Source: Nitrososphaerota archaeon (GTDB lineage: Archaea > Thermoproteota > Nitrososphaeria > Nitrososphaerales > UBA183). From it: 64,000 nucleotides of DNA. Below are positions 17,157-25,922 of the stretch, piece after piece; position 1 is the stretch's first letter, and the number at the start of each line of letters is the position of its first letter. Location of the stretch: contig JAFLZE010000004.1 in assembly GCA_029785685.1 (NCBI GenBank), positions 1 to 64,000 of the forward strand. Direction: 5' to 3'. The notes beneath the pieces were generated by a model. That model saw only the letters and a program-made list of their open reading frames with translations. It was not told where the DNA came from and did no database searches. The position numbers and the translations under genes were made by a program.

Positions 17157-18313
17157 ACTGCCCTCTTCACCCACCTAGTGCTCTCGAACGACAGCCTCAC
17201 AGGATACTCGAACCCTACGGGTCCGGGCTGGTACAGCCGGAGATTCAGCCTTCTGCCGTCCAGCGTGACGGCGACCTCGTCCCCGTCCATTGTCTCTATC
17301 AGGGGGACCACCACCACAATCCTTCCATTGGGCTGGATCGACTCAGCCATCGAGGCGAGGGCGTCGTTGTACACGCTTGCTGAGTCGTGTATCAGCGCTT
17401 CAGCAGTGGAGGTCTTCGGCCTGGCGGTCAGACTCGGGATCAGCAGTGGCTCGGTGACGATGGCGTCCACCTTCGTCCCTCTGAGCATTCTGGGTAGCTC
17501 CCTGGCGTCCCCCTTCCTGATATCGAACCCTCTGTCCGTGACCCCTCCGATTGCCCACCGCAGGTTCTCACGTGCCTCCTGGACGCGGCTCGCTCTCGAG
17601 TCGAGCCCCAGACACCTGAGAGACCTTTTGAGCGCTTCCACGAGAATGGTCCCCGAACCGCAGAAAGGGTCGAGCACAGTCTGTCCTGGCTTCAGGCCGC
17701 TCAGGTTCAACAGGGTACGGGCTAGGCGAGGCGACAGCGCGATTTCAGGTCGCGGGACTGGCCTTTGCGTCCCGCTCTGGCGCATGGGCGCCGAGTCAGG
17801 GACCCAGACTGTTGGGCCTAGGGCGACCCCGCCGTGGTAGGGGAATGCGATGACATCCAAAGCACCTCTGGTCAGCACCTTCTCTGAGAGAAGCTCGTTG
17901 TCCTTCGGCCTGAGGAGCCTGACCTTCCTAAGGCCCTTATTCCGTAGCCCGTCGAGCATGGACCGGACAAGGTCCTCGTAGTCATCATCTACTACGCCGT
18001 AGGCGCTGAGCGAGACGTTCGATTTCTCTTCCAGGTGGAAGCTCATCAAGTCGGTGAGTGAGCTTTGGTCTCCTGACGGCGAGTCGAGAACCGTAACGAC
18101 AGAAGCGAGTTTGTGCGCTCCCGCAAGGCCTCGGAGTCGCCCCCGTTCGAGGCGCGTCGTGTGGAATACAGCAATCCGTTCGGTGGGGGCTTCGGCACGC
18201 TCCACCGAGCCTTCCATCAGGGAGCAGGCCTCCAGGATTGATAGCTTCCCAAAGGCAAGGACCATGGCAACATCCCGAGCCTCCATTAGGGAGTCAGGGA
18301 GGAGGAAAGGCAT
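17132..18313 (-). CDS. Trm11/TrmG10-like tRNA guanosine methyltransferase
   Basis: A 393-residue protein with a THUMP-like N-terminal half and a Rossmann methyltransferase C-terminal half. Motif I is VLDPFCGSGTILVEAL near residues 215-230. The catalytic motif, DPPY in classical TrmG10, reads TEPLL near residue 287, so the exact reaction (m2G10 or m22G10) is uncertain. It is convergent with trmJ, overlapping by 25 bp. Confidence 0.8.
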   Translation of the reverse strand: MPFLLPDSLMEARDVAMVLAFGKLSILEACSLMEGSVERAEAPTERIAVFHTTRLERGRLRGLAGAHKLASVVTVLDSPSGDQSSLTDLMSFHLEEKSNVSLSAYGVVDDDYEDLVRSMLDGLRNKGLRKVRLLRPKDNELLSEKVLTRGALDVIAFPYHGGVALGPTVWVPDSAPMRQSGTQRPVPRPEIALSPRLARTLLNLSGLKPGQTVLDPFCGSGTILVEALKRSLRCLGLDSRASRVQEARENLRWAIGGVTDRGFDIRKGDARELPRMLRGTKVDAIVTEPLLIPSLTARPKTSTAEALIHDSASVYNDALASMAESIQPNGRIVVVVPLIETMDGDEVAVTLDGRRLNLRLYQPGPVGFEYPVRLSFESTRWVKRAVYVFEPRV

Positions 18314-18397
18314 CTATCCCACCGCCAGAGGTGATGTAATAAGCGTGGGCCGACGGTTGCGCCCGGAAAGTGCGCCTATTGCGCTCTGCGCTGTCGG

Positions 18398-19111
18398 CTA
18401 GGACCGCAGCGAAAGCGCGAGCTTCTCAGCCAAGATTGCGTTCTTTCCTGTTTCGTCGTGCCTTAGGTACACGTAGCATTCCTCCGCGTCGGCGCCCTCG
18501 ACTGCTTTCCGGATTCTGAGCGCCCACTCGGCTACGGCTTTGTCTTCGTAGGTTTCCTTCCTCAGCCTAAAGTAGGCGGTACCGCCGGTCACCTCCAGCG
18601 CTGGGTGCATGCCCTCGGTCTCAGCTATGCAAAAACCCGCGCCGTGATCTTCCAGGAGGTCATAGGTTCGGTCGTTCATCCAGCTTTCGTGGCGGAACTC
18701 GAAGACCTTGGATGCGATGCTGGCAGTGTTTGAGAGGAAGTCATCCAAGAGTTCCCGGTCGAACTTCAGAAAAGGCGGGAGTTGAAACAGCGTGGGGCCT
18801 CTTCTTTCGCCTAGGTCGTCCAGCACCGTTGAGAGGTCAAGGGCAGCATCGGAGGCGCCCTTGCCAAGCTTGTCGACGTGCGTGATTTATTTCGGCGCTT
18901 TGAATGCAAATCTGAAATCATCGCCTGTCTTTTCGGCCCATCCTTTCACCAGGGCGGAACCTGGAGCGGCATAAAAGGAGCTGTTGATCTCAACGCTTTC
19001 TAGCCGCCTAGCATAGAATTGGAGAAAGCCGTCGCTTTTCAGGTCGTCAGGATAGAACATTCCTTTCCAAGTTGGATAGCTGAAGCCTGAGACCCCCACG
19101 AATGTCTTCAT
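18398..19111 (-). pseudogene. DUF72 protein interrupted by an in-frame TAA
   Basis: Read through one stop, this is a normal-length DUF72 protein (237 codons). The first 74 residues have the family start (FVGVSGFSYPTWKGMFYP) and end at FRFAFKAPK. After TAA (18887-18889) the same frame continues ITHVDKL, then FQLPPFLKFD, FEFRHESW and the C-terminal YVYLRHDETG. Only one codon is wrong, so a single substitution (for example AAA, CAA or GAA to TAA) or a base error explains it. DUF72 has a TIM-barrel-like fold of unknown function. Confidence 0.85.
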
Positions 19112-19387
19112 GGCCCTTCGGTTCCGGGCCCGCGGAAAAGCGTTGTCTTGGATCTGGTTGCCTCGCGATGTCAGTCATCGATGTACTCTGGACTGGTGGA
19201 GTTCCTCAGAGTCGGGTTAAAGTCGCGCTGGACGAGGTCCTGGAGCTACCTATGAGGTTCGGGTCAACGGAGGAAGCGCAGAGAAGGCCGAATTCCGATA
19301 GGGCATTGAGACGGCGGCCTTTCCACTTCGTGACATTCCTAGGACGGGCGACGCCTGGGCGTACGACGAACCCACACAGCACGAAAC
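19112..19387. other. intergenic, no convincing gene
   Basis: A plus-strand frame runs to 19395 with an internal ATG near 19169 and some coding-like bias, but no family is recognisable. It may be a gene remnant. No RNA gene is visible. Confidence 0.3.
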
Positions 19388-19394
19388 TTAATTA
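19388..19394 (+). promoter_or_regulatory. TATA-like box for uL16
   Basis: TTAATTA predicts a transcript start near 19418, just before GAGGTAGGAG (19418-19427), a Shine-Dalgarno-like stretch that ends 4 nt before codon 19432. Confidence 0.5.
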
Positions 19395-19431
19395 GCAATG
19401 CCTGAAGCCCGAATTCTGAGGTAGGAGACCC

Positions 19432-19959
19432 GTTCACGGAAAGAACTACAGGGTGATACGTGGGATGGCGTACACCAGCAAGAAATTTGCTCCGGGGGCA
19501 CCCAACCCCAAGGTGGCGCGCTTTACCACGGGAAAGAGCAGAAATGACTACGATTACAAATTCAAGCTCGTCTCAGATGGCAGGGTTCAGATTAGGCATA
19601 ACGCGCTGGAGGCGGCAAGGGTCGCGGCCAGTAAGAAGGTGGCCCTGCTCGGAGAAGAGAACTTCCTGCTCAGGGTAGTGACATACCCTCACTTGATTCT
19701 CCGCGAGAACAAGATGATTGCGACGGCAGGAGCGGACCGCCTTCAAGAAGGGATGCGCAAGGCCTTCGGTAAGCCCATAGGGCTGGCTGCCCGGGTCGCG
19801 ATAGGGAGCGTCGTCCTTGAGTTGAGCGTGAAGGCGGAGAGCTTCGAGAAAGGGAAGGAAGCGATGTGGGCTGCAGGGACTAAGTTACCCATGAAGACAC
19901 ATGTAGAAATCGTCCAACTGAGCAAGCCCGCAGTGGCGGAAACCCCGTCAGTAGCGTAA
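19432..19959 (+). CDS. rpl10e: 50S ribosomal protein uL16 (L10e), start codon reads GTT
   Basis: The large-subunit protein near the peptidyl transferase centre. The conserved body is NYRVIRGMAYT, GAPNPKVARFTTG, the LEAARVAASKK stretch and RKAFGKPIGLAARV. The first standard start, GTG 19453, would omit HGKNYR, which matches the N-terminus of archaeal L10e and is still encoded in frame. The codon where the initiator should be is GTT (19432), 4 nt after GGAG. Upstream in-frame codons soon reach TGA. Either a rare start or a base error is likely. I mark the gene from 19432 (175 codons); a conservative start is 19453. Confidence 0.88.
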   Translation, partial: VHGKNYRVIRGMAYTSKKFAPGAPNPKVARFTTGKSRNDYDYKFKLVSDGRVQIRHNALEAARVAASKKVALLGEENFLLRVVTYPHLILRENKMIATAGADRLQEGMRKAFGKPIGLAARVAIGSVVLELSVKAESFEKGKEAMWAAGTKLPMKTHVEIVQLSKPAVAETPSVA

Positions 19960-19984
19960 ACAATCTCTGGGCTTGTTTCACAGG

Positions 19985-20021
19985 GCTTCGCGTCTCCCTC
20001 TGGAGACCCTTGGGGCGAAGC
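19985..20021. terminator. nested stem-loop downstream of uL16
   Basis: GCTTCGC (19985-19991) pairs with GCGAAGC (20015-20021), and directly inside it GTCTCC (19992-19997) pairs with GGAGAC (20002-20007) across a CTCT loop, leaving a 7-nt one-sided bulge. It starts 26 bp after the uL16 stop and lies between convergent genes. No poly-T follows. It may be a 3' end structure or small RNA. Confidence 0.45.
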
Positions 20022-20169
20022 TTTGGGTGAGACGCATGTGTTGTGCTGAGGTCGAGTCAGACAGGGTGACCCATCCTCGCGTCTCCGCAGTCAAGAGACC
20101 GGCCACCCAGAGAGTCAGATAGTTAGCACCATGTGGTGCAGGGCGGATGGTGAAAAGCAGCTTAGGCGA

Positions 20170-22164
20170 CTACCATACGCCGACTCTTGCACTCCGTGCT
20201 GAGGTGTGCCCCTTCACCGGAGGGAAAGCCCTATCGAAGGCAGGGTGGTTGACTGCGGGGATTACACCTCTCAGCCGACCGAGGGAGTGCGGGTCTATGG
20301 TGGTGCGCCTCCTGACCTCTTGTTCGGTCATCTGCTCCCGCCATATCTGGGCGTAGGACAAGAAAAAGCGCTGATTCAAAGTGAGGCCGTCCTTCTTCGC
20401 AGAGGTGCTGGCTGCTGAAAGCCTTCCTTGCAGCGCCTCAAAAGCCAGACTCACACCACCGAGGTCCGCGATGTTCTCACCCAGGGTGAGCTTGCCGTTG
20501 GCGTGCAGCCGAGGGAGGACTTCTACAGCACTATAGGTCTTGACGACGGCCTTCGCCCTCTTGTCGAATTCTTTCTTGTCCTCCACGGTCCACCAGTCCC
20601 TCATGTTGCCTTGGTCGTCGTATTTCCTCCCTTGGTCGTCATAGCCGTGGGTGATTTCGTGCCCAATGACGACCCCTATGGCGCCGTAGTTCACTGCGTC
20701 GTCCGCCTTGTAGTCGAAGAAAGGCGGTTGGAGTATGCCTGCCGGGAAGACTATCTCGTTCATGGTCTCCTCGAAATATGCGTTCACGGTCGAAGGACTC
20801 ATCTGCCACTCGTCCTTGTCTACCTCGCCTCCTGCCCTCGCCGCCAGGCGGCTGAACTCGAAGGCTGCTGCCCGTCGTACGTTTCCGGCGAAGTCTCCGG
20901 GGTCGATCTTCAATGCGGAGTAGTCGCGGAAAGTCGCCGGGTGGCCGATCTTGACTCTGAAGTTGTGGAACTTTGCAAGTGCGTGTCGCTTTGTCGCATC
21001 AGACATCCATGGGAGACTCTCCAGCCTCTTCGTGAACACCCTCCTTAGGTCCTCGACTAGCGCGTCGGCCCTCCTCCTCGCTTCCTCGGGGAAGTGCTCC
21101 TCCACAAAGAGCTTACCGAGAGCCTCACCCACTAGAGCGTCGATGATCCTGATGGAGCGTTTCCACCTCAGCTCCGGTTGCCTTTGGCCGGTCAACTTCC
21201 TGCGGAAGAAGTCAAAGTTCTCCTTCTCGATGGCGGAGTGCAGGAAGGGGGCCATCGAGTGAACGACGTTCCAGCAGAGGTAGGCCCTCCAGTCATCCAT
21301 GTCTCCCCGGGCCAGGAGTAGGTCGAGGGCCTTGAAGTACTCCGGCTGCCCCACTACCACGTGTGGAAGGGCAGGTACTCCGGCGTCTTCTATGAACTTG
21401 GGCAGAGATAAGGAGCGGTAGGCGGACCCAAGCTCTGAAATGCTCATCCTGTTGTAGTTCTTCTCCCGTTCGCGCAGCTCTGTCCTGGACCTGCTCGACT
21501 TGGCAAGAGCTGTTTCTATCCTGAGGACGGCTGCGGCCCAGCGCCCAGCAGTCCTTCCGTCGAGCCCTCTTAGTGTGAACATCTTCGTCATGTGGACGAG
21601 GTACTGCCGCCGGAGCTTAGCGAAATCCTGCGAGATGTAATAGTCACGGTCAGGAAGGGAGAGGCCACCCTGCTCGAACAAGAACGCGTAGATGCCGCTC
21701 TCCTTGTCATCTGCCTTCGAGAAGGAGTGGAATGCCGGTTCGATTCCCTGGACGTGTAGCTGCGGGAGGACTTCCGCTACATCTTTGGGCGAGCTGACAC
21801 CCTCAGCAAGGCGCCAGAGGTCCTCGATCGGGCGGAACTGTGCAGCCTCTATCTTCCGCGTGTCCATGGCCGACCTGTAGAAACGACCTACCAGACTGAC
21901 GACCGGGTTGGCGCTTCCGTCTCCACTCGCCCGGGCGCATCTGTCGACGATAGATCGCAGGAGGAGCAGGTTGCTTTCGTCCAGCTCGTTGAATGCGCCG
22001 TACCTGGACTTGTCTTTGGGGAGCGGGTTAGCCTTCAGCCACCCCCCGACGGCGTACCGGTAGAAGTCTGCGCGTGGGTCGACAGACCGGTCCATGTAAG
22101 CGGTCGAGAACCTTGGAATCCTGTGGGCGGCCAATGACGAACCCCTTAGGGCGATGTCGGTCAC
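20170..22164 (-). CDS. M13 family (neprilysin-like) zinc metallopeptidase
   Basis: A 664-residue peptidase cleaving oligopeptides. The zinc site HEITH is near residue 501 (VIGHEITHGYDDQGR) and the third ligand is in ENIADLGG near residue 562; the NAYFEETMNEIVFPAGILQPP substrate-binding block precedes them. The M13 N-terminal domain is complete (VDPRADFYRYAVGGWLK). There is no signal peptide or membrane anchor, so it should be cytoplasmic. ATG 22164 starts the usual family N-terminus after about 20 residues. Confidence 0.95.
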   Translation of the reverse strand: MTDIALRGSSLAAHRIPRFSTAYMDRSVDPRADFYRYAVGGWLKANPLPKDKSRYGAFNELDESNLLLLRSIVDRCARASGDGSANPVVSLVGRFYRSAMDTRKIEAAQFRPIEDLWRLAEGVSSPKDVAEVLPQLHVQGIEPAFHSFSKADDKESGIYAFLFEQGGLSLPDRDYYISQDFAKLRRQYLVHMTKMFTLRGLDGRTAGRWAAAVLRIETALAKSSRSRTELREREKNYNRMSISELGSAYRSLSLPKFIEDAGVPALPHVVVGQPEYFKALDLLLARGDMDDWRAYLCWNVVHSMAPFLHSAIEKENFDFFRRKLTGQRQPELRWKRSIRIIDALVGEALGKLFVEEHFPEEARRRADALVEDLRRVFTKRLESLPWMSDATKRHALAKFHNFRVKIGHPATFRDYSALKIDPGDFAGNVRRAAAFEFSRLAARAGGEVDKDEWQMSPSTVNAYFEETMNEIVFPAGILQPPFFDYKADDAVNYGAIGVVIGHEITHGYDDQGRKYDDQGNMRDWWTVEDKKEFDKRAKAVVKTYSAVEVLPRLHANGKLTLGENIADLGGVSLAFEALQGRLSAASTSAKKDGLTLNQRFFLSYAQIWREQMTEQEVRRRTTIDPHSLGRLRGVIPAVNHPAFDRAFPPVKGHTSARSARVGVW

Positions 22165-22262
22165 GGTTAACCGTTAGGGAAATCCAGTCCATCTGGCTTA
22201 CCCCCAGAACACAGCCTAAGAATCGGGCGTCCAACGCGGTCGCCCGGTTCCCGGAAACAGAA

Positions 22263-22440
22263 ATCGTGGACCTCACACTTGCCTATGAGAACCGGGTCGC
22301 CCCTGCCATCGAAGACGTGAGCATAGAAACAGAGAAAGGAGAATTCGTACTTGTGGCGGGCCAGAGTAACTGCAGGAGGTCTACCCTGGCGCTCTAATTC
22401 AACGCAACAGAACCAAAAGTAGGCCTGACACCCTTAACTA
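22263..22440 (+). pseudogene. remnant of an ABC transporter ATPase (ECF/cobalt type)
   Basis: The frame reads IVDLTLAYENRVAPAIEDVS and then KGEFVLVAGQSNCRRSTLAL followed by TAA (22395-22397). This matches the start of an ECF-type ATPase up to Walker A (normally GPSGCGKSTL), but the motif is mutated to GQSNCRRS. After the stop the same frame continues FNATEPKVG, which resembles the FNG-x-IP segment of the family. Nothing of the signature or Walker B remains. It is a dead N-terminal fragment. Confidence 0.7.
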
Positions 22441-22461
22441 GCACCTGCTCGTCGCTGACCC

Positions 22462-22641
22462 ATGCCTCGGATAGAAATCTACGAAGGCGCTCAGAAGGTC
22501 GCCGATGTAGGCCTTCCAGAAAAGAAGTTCAGCACCGGCTCTGTGGGCTATTGGGCCAGTCAGAAGCTGGAAATCAATGGGAAGAGGTACCAGGCGCAGT
22601 TCCAACTGGTCGAGATTGGGTCCCGACAGCAGAAAGAGTGA
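22462..22641 (+). CDS. small conserved-looking protein, 59 residues
   Basis: ATG 22462 to TGA 22641. The protein begins MPRIEIYEGAQKVADVGLPE and continues with alternating charged and hydrophobic residues ending VEIGSRQQKE, as expected for a small beta-rich domain. Codon use resembles that of neighbouring genes. I believe short proteins of this type occur in Nitrososphaeria, but the function is unknown. It is convergent with the following oxidoreductase. Confidence 0.65.
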   Translation: MPRIEIYEGAQKVADVGLPEKKFSTGSVGYWASQKLEINGKRYQAQFQLVEIGSRQQKE

Positions 22642-22652
22642 GAGCGCTCTGT

Positions 22653-23654
22653 TCAGAGGAAGGCTGACGGCAGCGTCATGTCCTTCATCGTATAGAGCCC
22701 TGGCATAAACGCCACGACCTTTGGAGCCATGTTGACGAGCATGGCCACGGTGCCGTGGTCTCCGTGCACACAGGGGCTTATTTTGCAGTTGACCGGCGGC
22801 ACGCCGTCGATCTCGACCTGGTCGTACTCCTCCTCCGAACCCACGTAGGCGGAGAAGTTCAGCTCTATTCGCGTGTCACCGCCTACGAGGCCTCTCGCTC
22901 TCTGCTTGACCCCTGCTACGCTACCTGGCTGTATCTTGACATAGCCAGCGTCGGTAGCTGTTTCCGTGATGACCGGCTCAACCTCGCCCACATCTACCCT
23001 GTCCAGCCTCCAGCCTAGCGCGTCAGCGAGCATGGAGACGGACTGCTCCAGACCCACGTGCCCCGAAATCCGTCCGTCTTTGATGGCTCCCTCAAATTCT
23101 GCGACGCTCAAGCCTGCCCCGACCTTCTTCTGGAAGGGTACGCGCCTGGTGGCTGCGTTCATGCGTCGGGAGACCCTGACTCTGCTTATGCTCTTGCATA
23201 GAGCGGTGAGGGCTATGGGAAGGGCGTCCATGAGAAAGCCCGGGTTTATGCCAGTCCCTAGGACTGTCGCCCCGTTCTTCTTCGCCAGTGAGTCAAGTGC
23301 GCCAGACAGTTCCTTGTCCACTATGTATGGATACGAGAGCTCTTCGCATGAAGAAACCACGTCTACACCTTGGGACAGTATGGATTCCAGCTGAGGATAA
23401 GCCGACTTTAGGTAACTGGTGGTGGTATGGATAGCTATGTCGGCGTCCTTCAATGCGGTTCTGAGGTCGTTGGTGATTGCCACGCCAACTGATCGGCCGA
23501 GCCCGACAACCCCCCCGATGTCCTTCCCGACCTTCCCTGGGTCTATGTCGAATGCTCCAACCAGCTCCAGCCGCTGTTTCTCTTCAAGTATGAATTTCGC
23601 AGCTGCACTCCCGATGACACCTACTCCGAAGGATGCGACTTTGATCTTGCCCAT
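22653..23654 (-). CDS. NAD(P)-binding oxidoreductase, dihydrodipicolinate reductase-like / 2,4-diaminopentanoate dehydrogenase-like
   Basis: A 333-residue protein with an N-terminal Rossmann motif (FGVGVIGSAAA) and a DapB-like N-terminal domain (FDIDPGKVGKDIG, then DIAIHTTTSYL). The middle has GTGINPGFLMDALP and the end CVHGDHGTVAMLVN, as in 2,4-diaminopentanoate dehydrogenase and related amino-acid dehydrogenases. It lacks DapB's C-terminal signature, so lysine synthesis is unlikely. Substrate unknown. ATG 23654 is chosen over TTG 23660. Confidence 0.75.
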   Translation of the reverse strand: MGKIKVASFGVGVIGSAAAKFILEEKQRLELVGAFDIDPGKVGKDIGGVVGLGRSVGVAITNDLRTALKDADIAIHTTTSYLKSAYPQLESILSQGVDVVSSCEELSYPYIVDKELSGALDSLAKKNGATVLGTGINPGFLMDALPIALTALCKSISRVRVSRRMNAATRRVPFQKKVGAGLSVAEFEGAIKDGRISGHVGLEQSVSMLADALGWRLDRVDVGEVEPVITETATDAGYVKIQPGSVAGVKQRARGLVGGDTRIELNFSAYVGSEEEYDQVEIDGVPPVNCKISPCVHGDHGTVAMLVNMAPKVVAFMPGLYTMKDMTLPSAFL

Positions 23655-23755
23655 GAGCAAGAAGGTCCCGCGCCTGTGATTTTAAGGGCTGTTCCTAATC
23701 GCTCCCTGGGGGGATTGTTCAAAAGCCCCTCCGTCCACTCGGCTTGAGGAACAGG

Positions 23756-25321
23756 ATGGCCCTGTTTAGGAAGGAGGACAGAAGATTCGTCCAGGTCGTC
23801 TTCAGGTTTCTCTTGGTCGGGCTGAGGTATAGGAGCGACAGGAAAGAGATACTCAGGGCGCAAGGAAAGATTGCTAATCCGGAGAAGTATCGGGAACACG
23901 GCCGGAAAGCCGTCGAAGCATTCATAGAACTCGGCCCAGCCTTCGTCAAACTGGGGCAGCTCCTTTCTGTGCGACCTGATGTCCTGCCAGAGCCGTATGT
24001 TGAAGAGTTCGCCCGGCTGCAGGATGACGTACCGCCTGCCCCGTTTGAACAGGTCAAGCCTGTGATTGAGGCCAGCATCGGACCTATCGACGGAGTGTTC
24101 GACTCGTTCGACCCTTCAGCGGTTTCCGGGGCGAGCCTTGGCCAAGTGTACCAGGCGAGGTACAAGGGAGTGGACGTTGTGGTTAAGGTGAACCGGCCCG
24201 GCATAGGTGATGAGGTGTCTGTCGACACCAAGGTGCTCAGGCGCCTCGTCCCCCTGGTGGGACGGTTCATCGACCGCGGACTCAGGACCAGCGCCGAATC
24301 GATTGTGGATCAGTTCTCGCTGACGATCCTTGAGGAGATGAATTACAAGAAGGAAGCTGAGCATCTCCTAGCAATCAAGCGCAACCTCCGCAGTGAGAGA
24401 GAGGTGATAGTCCCAGATTTGTTCAGCGACCTATCATCCGGGAGCGTGCTAGTCATGAAAAGGATGACTGGGATCAAGATAGGAGATGTGAAGGCCCTCG
24501 ACGACGCTGGCATCGATAGAAAGCGGCTCGCGAGGAAGGTGGCAAGGGTGTTCCTGGCTATGCTGCTCGGGGACGAGATATTCCATGCCGACCCTCACCC
24601 TGGGAACATCTCAGTGACTGGCGAAGGGAAAATTATTCTCTATGATTATGGCATGGTTGGGACACTGGATGAGGACACGCGCACCAATCTCATACGGTTC
24701 TACCTGGCCCTGCTGACAGGGGATCCTGACAAGGTGGTCGATATGATGCTGCGCCTAGGGATTCTTGACCCGATGGCTAACAGGGTGGTGGTCCGCCGGG
24801 GTATCGAGCTCGCGATAGCCGACATGCATGGGAGGAATGTGGAGGAAACAGAAGTCAGGGCACTTATGGAGGTCGCCAATAGGACAATCTACCAGTTCCC
24901 CTTCAGGCTGCCGAAGAACTTGGTGCTCTACATGCGCATGTCGTCGATATTGGAGGGAGTCTGTGTCACCCTGGACCCTGACTTCCGCTTCGTCCGCATG
25001 CTCGGTGGGCTCCTCGAAGACGAGGGTCTCGTAAGTGAGGCTTACAAAATGGACATCATAGACGAGATCACCAAACTGAGGTCTGGGCTAGAGGCGACCA
25101 TAGAGGTCGCCCCACTCCTGAAGAGCGCCCTGGAAGACTATCACTCGAGGGAGAGTGCCCGGCCCAGAGGAAGAGGTCCGTTCCTGTCGGGCGCCATTGC
25201 AGGGGTTAGCGTAAGCGGCCTGGTCGCCTCTGCGTTCTACTTCGGGACAGTCCTCGGAAAGGCAGGCTTTGCAGTGTCACTGTTCTTGCTCGCGGTTGCT
25301 GCTTTGGTTGCTCGGAGATAG
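23756..25321 (+). CDS. ABC1/UbiB-family atypical kinase
   Basis: A 521-residue ADCK-type protein. It has the KxGQ region (AFVKLGQLLSVRPD), the Ala-rich nucleotide loop (SGASLGQVYQA), the catalytic lysine strand (VVVKVNRPG), HADPHPGNI and a YDYGMVG metal-binding motif. Two C-terminal membrane helices anchor it. Family members support quinone or lipid biosynthesis through ATPase activity; which lipid is unknown here. ATG 23756 or TTG 23744 may start it. Confidence 0.92.
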   Translation: MALFRKEDRRFVQVVFRFLLVGLRYRSDRKEILRAQGKIANPEKYREHGRKAVEAFIELGPAFVKLGQLLSVRPDVLPEPYVEEFARLQDDVPPAPFEQVKPVIEASIGPIDGVFDSFDPSAVSGASLGQVYQARYKGVDVVVKVNRPGIGDEVSVDTKVLRRLVPLVGRFIDRGLRTSAESIVDQFSLTILEEMNYKKEAEHLLAIKRNLRSEREVIVPDLFSDLSSGSVLVMKRMTGIKIGDVKALDDAGIDRKRLARKVARVFLAMLLGDEIFHADPHPGNISVTGEGKIILYDYGMVGTLDEDTRTNLIRFYLALLTGDPDKVVDMMLRLGILDPMANRVVVRRGIELAIADMHGRNVEETEVRALMEVANRTIYQFPFRLPKNLVLYMRMSSILEGVCVTLDPDFRFVRMLGGLLEDEGLVSEAYKMDIIDEITKLRSGLEATIEVAPLLKSALEDYHSRESARPRGRGPFLSGAIAGVSVSGLVASAFYFGTVLGKAGFAVSLFLLAVAALVARR

Positions 25322-25330
25322 GGCGCGTCT

Positions 25331-25696
25331 TTACTGTATTACTACCCTGCCGACTCCCTTGATGGGAATCCGTACGGTTAGCACCCCCTCCTCATACTTC
25401 CCTGTGACCTCTTCGTCCCCCGTCTCCACCTTGACAGGGAGCGGGATCCGCTTGCTGAGCCGAAGCGGTCGCTGTGCCGCGTAAGAGATGCCATCCTTCT
25501 CGTCGGCCTCCCTCTTGGCGGTGACGGTGAATGCAGACTCATTGAGCCTTGTCTTGATTTCCTCCTTCCTGAACCCTGGCAGGTCTACTACTATGACCAG
25601 GTCCGACCCGTCTTCGAACACGTCTGCTGGGGGTAACACCAGTTCGAAGAACTGCCTAGATTTTGTGCTCAAATCCCTGCCAATTTCGTGAGACAT
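25331..25696 (-). CDS. hsp20: Hsp20 small heat-shock protein
   Basis: A 121-residue alpha-crystallin domain protein. Visible are the domain start (PPADVFEDGSDLVIVVDLPGF), the late strand region (KRIPLPVKVE) and GKYEEGVLTVRIPI with the C-terminal IxI-like IPI. It prevents aggregation of unfolded proteins. ATG 25696 is chosen because the family N-terminus begins shortly after it, and a CTTTTTATC box about 45 bp upstream fits a promoter. Confidence 0.92.
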   Translation of the reverse strand: MSHEIGRDLSTKSRQFFELVLPPADVFEDGSDLVIVVDLPGFRKEEIKTRLNESAFTVTAKREADEKDGISYAAQRPLRLSKRIPLPVKVETGDEEVTGKYEEGVLTVRIPIKGVGRVVIQ

Positions 25697-25922
25697 GTGT
25701 CTTAGCAATCCTGTCTTAGGTTTGAAACGCCCTTCGAGATAAAAAGCTGCCGGGGCGGCCCGCCGTGTAGGGCGTGATATGAGGCTCCAGTTCGGACATA
25801 GACGGTGGCTGTGGCGAGGGAGAGCCGAACGAGGACCCCAGGGTTTGGAACCGATGCCCAACGATGTGGGTGTGGAGGACGGCTGACTGCTGTCATCAGT
25901 GGCCGCGGATACCGACCCGTGC
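25697..25922. other. intergenic between Hsp20 and the SRPBCC gene
   Basis: No gene is supported. The upstream minus-strand frame continuing from Hsp20 is Arg/Pro/Ser-rich and looks non-coding. Confidence 0.4.
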
